From JAZGEG01 sp964346665 (GTDB taxonomy: Archaea > Aenigmatarchaeota > Aenigmatarchaeia > QMZP01 > QMZT01): a stretch of DNA of 23,452 nucleotides. The translations under genes and the position numbers were made by a program. Positions 1 through 7,678 of the stretch are shown piece by piece (positions within the stretch are counted from its first letter, which is position 1; the number at the start of each line of letters is the position of its first letter). The notes under the pieces were generated by a model that was not told the origin of the DNA, did not search any database, and worked only from the letters and a program-made list of their open reading frames with translations. The DNA lies in contig CAYFVC010000029.1 in NCBI GenBank assembly GCA_964346665.1, positions 1 to 23,452 on the forward strand, read 5' to 3'.

Positions 1-2
1 TG

Positions 3-233
3 CAGAAAAAAATAAGGGACGCAGAGGTTGAATGGGTACCTTTGATTGTGGTCGTGGGAGAGAAAGAACTGAAAGACAAGAAGCTAGCTGTTCGTTTTAG
101 GGAGACCGGAAAAGTCAAAAGATTATCGAAAACCTCGTTAGTGAAAATGATAAAGAAGGAAGTGAAAGGGAAGCCTTTCAAGTCCCTCCCACTGCCTAAG
201 TTATTGACAAAGAGGCCCACTTTTATAGGCTAA
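3..233 (+). CDS. thrS: Threonyl-tRNA synthetase, C-terminal end (partial)
   Basis: The reading frame is open from the left edge (first full codon at 3) to TAA at 231-233, so only the last 76 residues are visible. They read KKIRDAEVEWVPLIVVVGEKE and continue with a basic tail containing the LAVRFRETG stretch. This matches the end of the class II synthetase anticodon-binding domain, which in ThrRS recognises the tRNA-Thr anticodon; the catalytic domain lies outside the window. A TTG at 42 could be mistaken for a start, but the family-like sequence continues upstream of it, so this is the 3' end of a longer gene. It lies 14 bases before adk on the same strand and is probably cotranscribed with it. 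ProRS, HisRS and GlyRS have related C-terminal domains, but the motif wording best fits ThrRS. Confidence 0.8.
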   Translation, partial: QKKIRDAEVEWVPLIVVVGEKELKDKKLAVRFRETGKVKRLSKTSLVKMIKKEVKGKPFKSLPLPKLLTKRPTFIG

Positions 234-247
234 AAGAAAGTGATGTT

Positions 248-898
248 ATGAATCTTATCTTTTTAGGACCTCCTGGAATCGGAAAGGGAACGCATGCTGA
301 GATCGTATCGAGAACGCACGGGATTCCTAGGATATCGACAGGGGAGATAATGAGGGAGGAGATCAGAAGAGGGACAGATCTTGGTAATGATGTCAAAAGT
401 TATATGGACAGTGGAGAGCTCGTTCCGGACGAGCTAGTCATAGACATAATCAAGAAAAGAATAAGTCAGAAAGATTGTGAGAGAGGTTTCATACTCGATG
501 GCTTCCCAAGAACGGTTAATCAGGCAGAAGAGCTTGGAAAAATAACAAAAATAGAACTCGTTGTTAATTTCGTTGCATCCGAGAATGAGATAATCGAGAG
601 AATAGCCGGGAGGTTAACATGTAGGAAATGCGGAGCGGTTTACCATATAAAAAATATCCCATCTAAAAAAGAGGGGGTATGTGATAAGTGTGGGAGCGAG
701 CTGTACCACAGGGAGGACCAAGAAGAGAAAGCTGTTGAAAAGAGGATGGAAGTATACGAAAAAAGCACCAAGCCTCTTATTGAATATTACAGAAGGAAAG
801 GTATATTGAAAGATGTGGATGTGGAAGGGGAAAAGGAGGAGGTTTCAAAGAGGATAGATAAGGCAATATGTGATTTCATTAAGAGCAGGGGGGCGTGA
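248..898 (+). CDS. adk: Adenylate kinase (zinc-LID type)
   Basis: A 216-residue enzyme interconverting ATP + AMP and 2 ADP in the cytoplasm. The P-loop GPPGIGKGT is at residues 7-15, the AMP-binding region follows (STGEIMREEI, about 30-39), and the signature FILDGFPRT is at 81-89. The LID domain carries four cysteines, C125-X2-C128 and C145-X2-C148, the structural zinc site of long-form adenylate kinases. Length and layout are those of the bacterial/euryarchaeal Adk family, not the short trimeric archaeal AdkA type. An AGTGAT stretch just before the ATG pairs with the archaeal anti-Shine-Dalgarno sequence and supports this start. It sits between thrS and ndk in a short housekeeping block. Nothing looks degenerate. 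Confidence 0.96.
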   Translation: MNLIFLGPPGIGKGTHAEIVSRTHGIPRISTGEIMREEIRRGTDLGNDVKSYMDSGELVPDELVIDIIKKRISQKDCERGFILDGFPRTVNQAEELGKITKIELVVNFVASENEIIERIAGRLTCRKCGAVYHIKNIPSKKEGVCDKCGSELYHREDQEEKAVEKRMEVYEKSTKPLIEYYRRKGILKDVDVEGEKEEVSKRIDKAICDFIKSRGA

Positions 899-904
899 CC
901 CGAA

Positions 905-1351
905 ATGGAGAGGACATGTATAATAGTTAAGCCTGATGGTGTTAGGAGAAATCTCATAGGGGAGATAATAAACCGTCTAGAAAGGAGCGGGCTGGGTGTC
1001 AGGGCAATGAAGATGATAAATGCGGAAATCGAAACCCTCCGAAGGCACTATTCCGCTCATGTAGATAAGCCTTTCTACAAGGGATTGGAAGAGTACATGA
1101 CCGAGGGCCCAATCGTGGCGATGGTATTCGAGGGGTTTGATGCGATCCAGAAGGCTAGGGATTTAATAGGGCACACAGATCCCGGCAAAGCGGAGAAGGG
1201 AACGATCCGCGGGGATCTCGGAGAGGATTCACTCGAGAAGGCTGATTCCGAGGGGAGAGGTCTTCGAAACCTCGTCCACGCCTCGGAAACGAAGGAAGAG
1301 GCGGAAAGCGAAGTGAACCTTTGGTTTGAGAAGGGAGAGGTACTTGAATAA
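905..1351 (+). CDS. ndk: Nucleoside diphosphate kinase
   Basis: A 148-residue protein that transfers phosphate from NTPs to NDPs through a phosphohistidine. Visible family markers are the N-terminal IIVKPDGVRR, the HYSAHVDKPFY segment near residue 48, GTIRGD at 99-104, and the active-site segment NLVHASET with catalytic H125. The family more often has a GSDS-type ending after the His; the ASET variant is a mild change seen in archaeal-like members. The gene starts 6 bases after adk, and the purine-rich end of adk supplies the ribosome site, so the two nucleotide kinases are almost certainly cotranscribed. A T-run follows at 1368-1373. Confidence 0.96.
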   Translation: MERTCIIVKPDGVRRNLIGEIINRLERSGLGVRAMKMINAEIETLRRHYSAHVDKPFYKGLEEYMTEGPIVAMVFEGFDAIQKARDLIGHTDPGKAEKGTIRGDLGEDSLEKADSEGRGLRNLVHASETKEEAESEVNLWFEKGEVLE

Positions 1352-1367
1352 TCGCTTACTTCTATTA

Positions 1368-1373
1368 TTTTTT
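1368..1373 (+). terminator. Candidate U-rich terminator after thrS-adk-ndk
   Basis: Six consecutive T residues lie 17 bases after the ndk stop. Archaeal RNA polymerase terminates at U-rich tracts without needing a hairpin. The same AT-rich stretch (1363-1380) could instead serve as the TATA region for the gene starting at 1423, so its role is ambiguous. Confidence 0.35.
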
Positions 1374-1422
1374 AACTTTACTCAACCAACTAATTAATAG
1401 TACTAGAATAAAGGGGATTTGA

Positions 1423-4400
1423 TTGGTAAAATTATTTCCTTTTTGGAGGCCGAGTGGTAGAAAACCTAGACCTAGGCGTGGGAAAAAAGGAGATACCATA
1501 AGACGTGCATTTGAAAGGGACATAAAAGCACTTCGTGTTGCAAGGGACATATTCTGCAGTTTCTTGGGGATAAATTGGGGTAGTTTGAATAAAACACAAA
1601 AACGAAGGGACTTGAAAGACCTAGAGAGAATTCTGACTTATATCATTCCTTATAGTGAGAATCGAGGAGGTACTCCGAACGACCAAGAACTCGCAAGGCT
1701 GATAAATAAAAGGCTTTCAACAGATCCTAACAGATATACTGCAGGTGAAGCTTTGAAAGGTCTCAAATATATAAAAAGTAGGAAAGCGGCAAAGAAAGCT
1801 GTTTTAGAGGAAACCGAACGGGAGAGAAAACCGCCTCCGCCTTCTGCTCCTACGCCAACGCCGACTCCTACTCCGACGCCTACACCTACTCCTACACCGG
1901 TTACCAGAAGAAGACGTGAGGGTCCTGTTGGTGCTGCAACTGGGAGAGTTGTTGATAGTGAAGGTAAGCCTGTAGCTGGTGCGAAAATTACGATTGTTGC
2001 TGTAAATGGCGTACATTATCCTGGAGAAACAGATTCTGAAGGGGTATTTTTCATAGACAATATACCTGCAGGTAGAATTCCATGGCGGCCGGGAACGCGT
2101 GTAGAGTCATATCCTATATATGTGACTAAATTATATACTGACGAAGTACGTCCTGCAGTAGGTCCTAGGGGTACAAGAACAGTGGGAAAGGCAGTGGTTG
2201 TTGTAACCGCAGGCGAGGTCAATAAATCTGACCCAGAAATAATCGAGCTAAAAGGAATGAAGCGACGCTCTAGAGAGGAACAGATAAGAGATTATTTGGA
2301 TGGGAAGGGTCCTAAACCAAAAGGATATAAGTTAGCTAGTAAGCTAGGAGTAGGTGACGAAGACATAGAGAAAGCTGGAAAATACACTAAACCTTTCAGG
2401 TTGATTTCGGAAAAGATCGGGACTAATGTCAGGAATGTTTTCTTCTCATTGATATTGCTTGTTATCGGCATAGCGATTTCGGCTATGATAGGTAGTATAT
2501 GGTTCCTAATAGGTTTCCTTTTCTGGGCGTTTCACACAATAATCCCAGATCCTAAAGCGATAACATTGGAAAAGAAGGTTGTTGACAAGAAAGGAAACGT
2601 TATAAAAGATGTTATTGATTACGACACAGGAAAGATGGCATGGTTCGGGAGCTATCTCGCAAATACGGAAAACAGGACAAATACCGGTCTTGCTTTCATG
2701 AAAGCTATTACGAAGGTCGGGATTATAGTATGTTTCATAGGTGGACTTTACACAACTCCGTTTCCCATGTCCAATTTGATCCTCCTTTTCCTGGCTTTCG
2801 GGTTTTACTTTTCAATGAAAGTGGAATTCGAGCCCACCAAACCATACGAGTTCATAGAATCGTTCTTCCGGGTGTTGCTCGGTGTTTTCATAGCGGTTTT
2901 CATTTTCGGGGCTTTTGGCGGTGGTATTTTCCAGTCAAGGGAACTGGGATGGCTCACGCTCGCGTTTTTCGTTGTGTTTCCAGTTGCCATGGAAAGGAAA
3001 AATCTTGCAAGGGCTTTGGGCAGGCTGGGGAGCGGTTCAGGGCAGAGTTATGAAATGCTAGACAAGATAATTTTCGTGATGATCATGATATTTTTCGCCA
3101 TGGTATATGGTTTCAGTTTTGTCGGAGGTTTCTTCACAGGGACAGGGGGGATAATATTCAGCGCGGTATGGATCCTCGGTTTGGTGGCTGGTTTGACAAC
3201 CCCAGCTGAAACAAGACCTTGGATGGGGGTAATAATATTGATAGTGGGATTCATCGTGTTCGGTTTAGGAGCAGGCCAGCAGGCTATGGGCATCGCTTTC
3301 TTTGGTGAGTGGTGGCCGACCGTTCACAATACCGTGACGGAATTCATGAGACCGATCGGGGACATGTTCACCCAGTTCCAGCAGACCTTCGGACAGACAT
3401 GGTTGCTGTTCACTAGTCCCACGGAATTCGCGAAACAGATCACACAGGGGACGTATGCGAAGAACGAACTCGGGGTGACAGGGGCGTATGGTCTCGAAAT
3501 AAACAGGTTTGATGTTCAATCGATCTACGTAGATGAGCCCTTCGTTATACAGATAGATTTGGAGAACAAGGGGATATTCCACGCAAGAAACGTCAGGATT
3601 GATATACTGACAAACATAAGGGATTTCCAAATAGGTAAGAATTTAACCTCTCTGAAAAAAATGGAAAAGACCTATAAAGACAAGTACGACAAACAATGGT
3701 ATAAATACACAATTGATGCAAAAAACGACCTTGGATACAAATTGGATGATATAGAGAGACAGGACGCCCTTCCGATTTTTATTATGGGGAAAATGAACTG
3801 CAGCGATTTCAATGAGTCTGCCTGGAGGGACTTCGGGATTGTTGGAGGGCACGAACATACCGTAAGGGAGAAATTCATACCATTTGTTATTAATGTGACA
3901 TACGAGTACGAGGCGGATTCGAGTCTTCAGATAGACTTCATTTCGAATGAAGAATGGAAGAGACTTTCTAGAGAAAACAAACTTGTAAGGGGTCAGAAAC
4001 CCTCAGTAATATCTGCTGCTCCTGCAAGCCTCAATCTCGGAACCATGGATCAGCCAATAAAGGAGGATTCACCGTTTTACGTGGGTTTCAACCTAACCAC
4101 CACATGGCCTAAGAAAACACTGATAGGTGGAGGGAATGTTAACCTCCGGATCCCCAAGGATTTCGGAACTTATGCAAGCTGTACAAGAGATCCTTCCCCT
4201 CCCAGTATGAATCCTGATCCGGAGGGGAATTTCAATTACACATTCGACCTCAAAGGTCCTTCAAAATCTGTTTTCTGCACCTACAATAAACTAGAAAAAA
4301 CTCCAATAAAGGTCCCAAAGAAGACATACACAATTTCGGCCTACGCTAACTATACGTTTTCGAAGTGGGAGGGAAAGGATACGTTGTTCAACTTCAGGGA

Positions 4401-4995
4401 TACTTGTTGGCCGAGAGTAACCAAAAAGGAATTGCCTGTGATATCGACATGCGAGGGCATACCACAAAACTTCGTTTCAGGCTACAACACATACAGAACT
4501 ACAATAGAATCATCTGTGAGAGTCGGTGAAGGTGTTGATGCAGATCTCGCGGCTCTAATAGCGGGGATCATAAGTCAGGAATCCGCTTGGGACAAAAATG
4601 CAGTAAGTGAATGTGCCTCAGCAGGTATAGCCCAGTTAACTCCGAAAACAGCAAGAGATCCGCCTTGTAATTTGAATGTTCATAATTACCACATGGTTCC
4701 AATAGTAAACACTCAATGCACTGCCCAAGGTTTCACAGAAATATCGAGTTGTCATAAGACTAATTTAACTGCATGCTGCACTCTGAGCAGGACGGATTGC
4801 GTTGATGAAAGGTTTAAACCCGAAAAGGCAATACCTGCCGGAGTTAGACTGATAAAAGACCTAATCAATAAATGCGGAAACAGAGAAAACGCTATAAAAG
4901 CCTATAATAGTGGGACATGTGGAGTGGAATCTGCTACAGGTTACTACAATAAGGTATGGGATTACTACCAGAAATGGAAGGCTTGTATTGGATAA
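1423..4995 (+). CDS. Large polytopic membrane protein with C-terminal lysozyme-like (SLT) domain
   Basis: A 1190-residue protein. The TTG start is preceded by GGGGAT five bases upstream; no nearby in-frame ATG exists. Order of parts: a basic, helical, cytosol-like N-terminus (1-135); a Pro-Thr repeat linker (143-159); a carboxypeptidase-regulatory/CnaB-like beta domain (about 168-265, with GRVVDSEGKPVAGAKITI); eight or nine hydrophobic membrane segments (about 339-373, 427-466, 481-523, 549-625); a CARDB-like Ig segment (about 694-735); further extracytoplasmic beta sequence with Asn-X-Ser/Thr sites; and a soluble lytic transglycosylase fold (about 1035-1190). The last shows SQESAW with candidate catalytic E1053, GIAQLTP at 1068-1074 and AYNSG at 1160-1164. 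Ten cysteines in the last 130 residues suggest disulfides outside the cell. Substrate unknown: archaea lack murein, so bacterial walls, another glycan or a non-catalytic binding role are all possible. The neighbours do not settle its function. Confidence 0.85.
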   Translation: MVKLFPFWRPSGRKPRPRRGKKGDTIRRAFERDIKALRVARDIFCSFLGINWGSLNKTQKRRDLKDLERILTYIIPYSENRGGTPNDQELARLINKRLSTDPNRYTAGEALKGLKYIKSRKAAKKAVLEETERERKPPPPSAPTPTPTPTPTPTPTPTPVTRRRREGPVGAATGRVVDSEGKPVAGAKITIVAVNGVHYPGETDSEGVFFIDNIPAGRIPWRPGTRVESYPIYVTKLYTDEVRPAVGPRGTRTVGKAVVVVTAGEVNKSDPEIIELKGMKRRSREEQIRDYLDGKGPKPKGYKLASKLGVGDEDIEKAGKYTKPFRLISEKIGTNVRNVFFSLILLVIGIAISAMIGSIWFLIGFLFWAFHTIIPDPKAITLEKKVVDKKGNVIKDVIDYDTGKMAWFGSYLANTENRTNTGLAFMKAITKVGIIVCFIGGLYTTPFPMSNLILLFLAFGFYFSMKVEFEPTKPYEFIESFFRVLLGVFIAVFIFGAFGGGIFQSRELGWLTLAFFVVFPVAMERKNLARALGRLGSGSGQSYEMLDKIIFVMIMIFFAMVYGFSFVGGFFTGTGGIIFSAVWILGLVAGLTTPAETRPWMGVIILIVGFIVFGLGAGQQAMGIAFFGEWWPTVHNTVTEFMRPIGDMFTQFQQTFGQTWLLFTSPTEFAKQITQGTYAKNELGVTGAYGLEINRFDVQSIYVDEPFVIQIDLENKGIFHARNVRIDILTNIRDFQIGKNLTSLKKMEKTYKDKYDKQWYKYTIDAKNDLGYKLDDIERQDALPIFIMGKMNCSDFNESAWRDFGIVGGHEHTVREKFIPFVINVTYEYEADSSLQIDFISNEEWKRLSRENKLVRGQKPSVISAAPASLNLGTMDQPIKEDSPFYVGFNLTTTWPKKTLIGGGNVNLRIPKDFGTYASCTRDPSPPSMNPDPEGNFNYTFDLKGPSKSVFCTYNKLEKTPIKVPKKTYTISAYANYTFSKWEGKDTLFNFRDTCWPRVTKKELPVISTCEGIPQNFVSGYNTYRTTIESSVRVGEGVDADLAALIAGIISQESAWDKNAVSECASAGIAQLTPKTARDPPCNLNVHNYHMVPIVNTQCTAQGFTEISSCHKTNLTACCTLSRTDCVDERFKPEKAIPAGVRLIKDLINKCGNRENAIKAYNSGTCGVESATGYYNKVWDYYQKWKACIG
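1849..1899 (+). repeat. Pro-Thr coding hexanucleotide repeat
   Basis: About eight copies of a CCNACN hexamer encode alternating Pro-Thr (residues 143-159) in the 1190-residue protein. It is an extended linker between the basic N-terminal region and the first beta domain. Third positions vary (CCT/CCG/CCA/CCC-type changes), which suggests selection on the protein rather than recent slippage. Confidence 0.9.
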
Positions 4996-4996
4996 A

Positions 4997-5836
4997 TCAA
5001 ACCCCCACCATCAACCTGATCATATCCCTGAGTCCTGGGGCCAGTCCTAATATCAGGATTACGATCTTAAGGAAGTTCTTGAAGTCCCCTGGTTCTGAAT
5101 AGCGATCAATTATGTATAGAACAGGGATGAGCACAACGATTTTCAGGAAGAACATCGCAGCTGGGTTTGTCAATCCGATCAAAAATCTGGGGAGGGGATG
5201 TTGTTCTAAATAACCGAAAAAGGTCATCGCGACGTATGTGGCGCTCGCATCCAGCATGTGAACCGAAAGCAAACCAGAATTTTCGAAAGTGAATATGTCT
5301 TTTAAGGTTCGGAACTTCGAGGTTTTTGAGAATTTGTACAACAGGAAGAATAGAATGGTCCACAGACCTGTTATACCCAAGACCATGAGCATTGGGATAA
5401 TATCGATCCTGGGAAACAGCAGGAAGTTTATTATATCGAGTATAATTCCGATCGCGAGCATAACTTTCCAATATGGGAATTTCGCGTATCTCTGAATGAC
5501 CAAAGAGATTAATAAAACTATCAGTGCTAGCAGGAAGGTTATCAAATACGAGCCTGGGGTCGGGAAGATCGGGAGAGAATAAAATTCGCCTAATTTCCCT
5601 GTTAAAACCCCATAATAAGCGGCGTCGTGCAAAACCCTCGTACTCGCTCCCCAGAGGACGAAAGGTAGGATCGCGTATAGGAAGTAGCGATCTATGTGGA
5701 TGTTCATTTTTTTCAAAAGCTTGAAAACGAAATAGACTGCTATCACCAAAATTATTCCGTAAGTTATCGAATTGACAGGGTTGAACCATCCATTCGAAAG
5801 GATTGGTTTCAAAAAGTATTCGTAAAGGAAATTCAT
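4997..5836 (-). CDS. DUF63 family integral membrane protein
   Basis: A 279-residue polytopic protein with about seven hydrophobic segments. Its sequence fits the archaeal DUF63 family: WGASTRVLHDAAYYG near residue 63, TPGSYLITF in the next helix, the later HMLDASATYVA motif with conserved His and Asp in a membrane segment, and NPAAMFFLKI near the C-terminus. The biochemical role of DUF63 is not established; the buried His/Asp/Arg residues would suit a membrane enzyme or transporter, which is inference. The ATG at 5836 has a TATA-like box about 26 bases upstream, so it can be transcribed separately from the pilus operon, whose last stop is 40 bases away. It converges on the 1190-residue gene with one base between the stop codons. 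Confidence 0.85.
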   Translation of the reverse strand: MNFLYEYFLKPILSNGWFNPVNSITYGIILVIAVYFVFKLLKKMNIHIDRYFLYAILPFVLWGASTRVLHDAAYYGVLTGKLGEFYSLPIFPTPGSYLITFLLALIVLLISLVIQRYAKFPYWKVMLAIGIILDIINFLLFPRIDIIPMLMVLGITGLWTILFFLLYKFSKTSKFRTLKDIFTFENSGLLSVHMLDASATYVAMTFFGYLEQHPLPRFLIGLTNPAAMFFLKIVVLIPVLYIIDRYSEPGDFKNFLKIVILILGLAPGLRDMIRLMVGV

Positions 5837-5856
5837 ACTATTTATTGGTCAATCAA

Positions 5857-5869
5857 GTTTTTAAAAAAG
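5857..5869 (-). promoter_or_regulatory. TATA-like box for the DUF63 gene
   Basis: On the minus strand this reads CTTTTTTAAAAAC, centred about 26 bases before the ATG at 5836. That spacing predicts a transcript beginning at or next to the start codon (leaderless). It lies in the 40-base gap after the second TadC gene. Confidence 0.5.
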
Positions 5870-5876
5870 GGATTCG

Positions 5877-6812
5877 CTAGAATACGGGCAACAACCCGCT
5901 CCTTATCATGAACATGAAGATTATGAATATCGAAGCCAACATTATGAGTGAGTGTTTGGTCCCTGCAATCACGGAATTCTCGCCTAATTGTCCCGCTATT
6001 AAACCCATGAAAATCGCTTGTGTAATTAGGACTGTGAAGAAAAGAGCGAAATAATAACAACCTATACCGCTCGGGACGGCGAAAGATCTGCACAGTATAT
6101 CGAAATATCCACACGGGAAGATTATGTAAAACTTGCTGCAGGGGTCAGCAAAGGTCAGGATTAATGGAGCCACCATGCCTGATGGTGCAGGAGCCTGGGG
6201 CTGGGCCATCATCGGGATGAGAACGTGTATTATCGCGATTGATATGACAACGAACATGAAGAATATACCGTACATCACCATCACATGCTGTCTAACAACG
6301 GATTTTCTCTCCTCCTCTATTTCTCTAAGTGTTACCATGTCCCCGGATAGCGAGTCAAGCGTCATCGATATGTTACCTCCGGAAAGGTAGGATTCCCTTA
6401 GGATTCCGAGGACCTCGGTTATGAGTCCTGAGGACTTGAAGCGATTTCCGAATATCTCTAGCGCGCGAAGGAAGTGCACACCCCAAGAAAGTCTGTTCGA
6501 AAATTTTTGGACCTCAGGGGTCAGCTTTCCGTATTTGTTTTTCGTGGTCATCTTTATGGCTTCTGAAAGCGTTATTCCTGATCTCTTCAACCCCGCCAGA
6601 TCACGTATGAAGCCCGGGAATTCCTTTTCAACTGCCTTTATCCAGAGGAACTCAACGTATTTCAAAAGGAACAAGGGTGTGATAACTATGAAGAGTGCGA
6701 TAACACCAACGTTTACTATGATCCCCACGTCCTGCGTGAGAAATGCGAATACACTTATAAGTAAAACAGCTACCATGATCGAAACCAGGACAACTTTCCT
6801 TCCTCTTTCCAT
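5877..6812 (-). CDS. Type IV pilus/archaellum platform protein, TadC/FlaJ-like, second half
   Basis: A 311-residue membrane protein with a T2SSF (GspF) domain. The cytoplasmic helical part is at about 62-190, containing EFPGFIRDLAGLKRSGITLS and later GGNISMTLDSLSGDM. It is flanked by two hydrophobic segments near the N-terminus (about 8-52) and three or so after residue 190. Platform proteins anchor the secretion ATPase at the membrane and help extrude pilins. Archaeal FlaJ/TadC-type proteins usually hold two T2SSF domains in one chain; here the preceding gene supplies the other, only 4 bases upstream, so the pair probably forms one hetero-oligomeric platform. The ATG start fits this spacing. 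Archaellum FlaJ is less likely because no archaellum accessory genes are nearby. Confidence 0.85.
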   Translation of the reverse strand: MERGRKVVLVSIMVAVLLISVFAFLTQDVGIIVNVGVIALFIVITPLFLLKYVEFLWIKAVEKEFPGFIRDLAGLKRSGITLSEAIKMTTKNKYGKLTPEVQKFSNRLSWGVHFLRALEIFGNRFKSSGLITEVLGILRESYLSGGNISMTLDSLSGDMVTLREIEEERKSVVRQHVMVMYGIFFMFVVISIAIIHVLIPMMAQPQAPAPSGMVAPLILTFADPCSKFYIIFPCGYFDILCRSFAVPSGIGCYYFALFFTVLITQAIFMGLIAGQLGENSVIAGTKHSLIMLASIFIIFMFMIRSGLLPVF

Positions 6813-6816
6813 GACA

Positions 6817-7665
6817 TCACTCCGTGGGCGAAAGGCTTTTCAGCAGCACGAGGAACCCAATCGAAATCAAAGGTATGAAGAAGAACACAAGGAATGTTTG
6901 TATCATGAGTATGTCTCCTCCAACCAATGGGGACATTATTGATGAGAGCACGATGAAGAACAATGTTCCTACAATCACAAGGGTTATGTAAATTTCCGTG
7001 TAAAAGCTTATCTGTTTCGAGTAATCGTTCAGAGAACGCCTGTAGTCTGACATGAATTCCTTTGATTTTCCCCTGAGATACTCCCTTAAGTCTCCTCCTC
7101 TCCTTACGACAGAGAGCATCCCCCACAGCAATTCAGCGAACTTCGCTGAGGGCGTCCTATCCGCTGCCTTTGTTATTGCTGTCGAAACATCCATCCCGAG
7201 CATGTGGATATCCCTGTATACCCTCTCGCACTCCTTCCCTATCTCCCCTTTCTTCATCGAAACTATCTTGAAGAGATCAGCAGGGTTCACCTCAGAAGAG
7301 GCAGCAGTCGACATGTAGATTGTTGTGAACGGGAGGGTCTTGTCTATCCTCCCCTGAATACCCTTCGCCTTTATGTTCGGATAAAAATAACCAAAGATAA
7401 AAATGCCAGCTGCTGCTGAAAAGGATAAAACTATTGACAGCGTGTAGGAATAAAAAGCGTAGGTCGTGGTTAGGGTTATGTAGAACGATCCCGCAATTAT
7501 AACCACGATGAATGTTATGAGTGATGCAAGTAGGAGCATGGAAATGTATTCTTCCACTGTACATTTCATCTTTGCCTGTTTCAATTGGGAGCTAAGGGCA
7601 TCAAAATAATCTTTGTAAGGGTCTATAATCCTTCCGAAAATTTTATAAGATATTTTTTCCATCAT
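6817..7665 (-). CDS. Type IV pilus/archaellum platform protein, TadC/FlaJ-like, first half
   Basis: A protein of 282 residues from the ATG at 7665. An in-frame TTG at 7695 would add ten residues and overlap the ATPase gene by 17 bases, but neither start has a strong ribosome site, and ATG-ATG just after the ATPase stop seems better. Two hydrophobic segments (about 45-95) precede a T2SSF cytoplasmic domain with TLPFTTIYMSTAASSEVNPA and AELLWGMLSVVRRGGDLREY, followed by two C-terminal membrane segments. It is the partner of the downstream T2SSF gene and should dock the ATPase encoded just upstream. The order ATPase, then platform 1, then platform 2 is typical of archaeal type IV pilus loci. Confidence 0.85.
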   Translation of the reverse strand: MMEKISYKIFGRIIDPYKDYFDALSSQLKQAKMKCTVEEYISMLLLASLITFIVVIIAGSFYITLTTTYAFYSYTLSIVLSFSAAAGIFIFGYFYPNIKAKGIQGRIDKTLPFTTIYMSTAASSEVNPADLFKIVSMKKGEIGKECERVYRDIHMLGMDVSTAITKAADRTPSAKFAELLWGMLSVVRRGGDLREYLRGKSKEFMSDYRRSLNDYSKQISFYTEIYITLVIVGTLFFIVLSSIMSPLVGGDILMIQTFLVFFFIPLISIGFLVLLKSLSPTE

Positions 7666-7678
7666 ACTGACTCTTACT

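Noticed and set aside
42..233. Short independent gene starting at TTG 42
   Set aside because: The frame continues to the left edge with synthetase-like sequence, so this is the end of thrS rather than a small gene.
1849..1899. Short tandem DNA repeat considered as a CRISPR or regulatory repeat
   Set aside because: It is in frame and encodes a Pro-Thr linker; units are 6 bases with no spacers.
2640..3053. A 137-codon open frame inside the 1190-residue gene
   Set aside because: Same strand, shifted frame, His/Arg/Phe-rich translation with no recognisable features; the enclosing frame encodes clean membrane helices.
4525..4995. Prophage endolysin
   Set aside because: The SLT domain is in frame with a long membrane protein, and no phage genes, integrase or attachment sites are visible nearby.
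5106..5789. A 227-codon open frame on the minus strand, in a different frame from the DUF63 gene
   Set aside because: It lies wholly inside a well-supported DUF63 gene on the same strand, and its translation is low in hydrophobic pattern and rich in Arg/His/Pro, as expected of an out-of-frame shadow.
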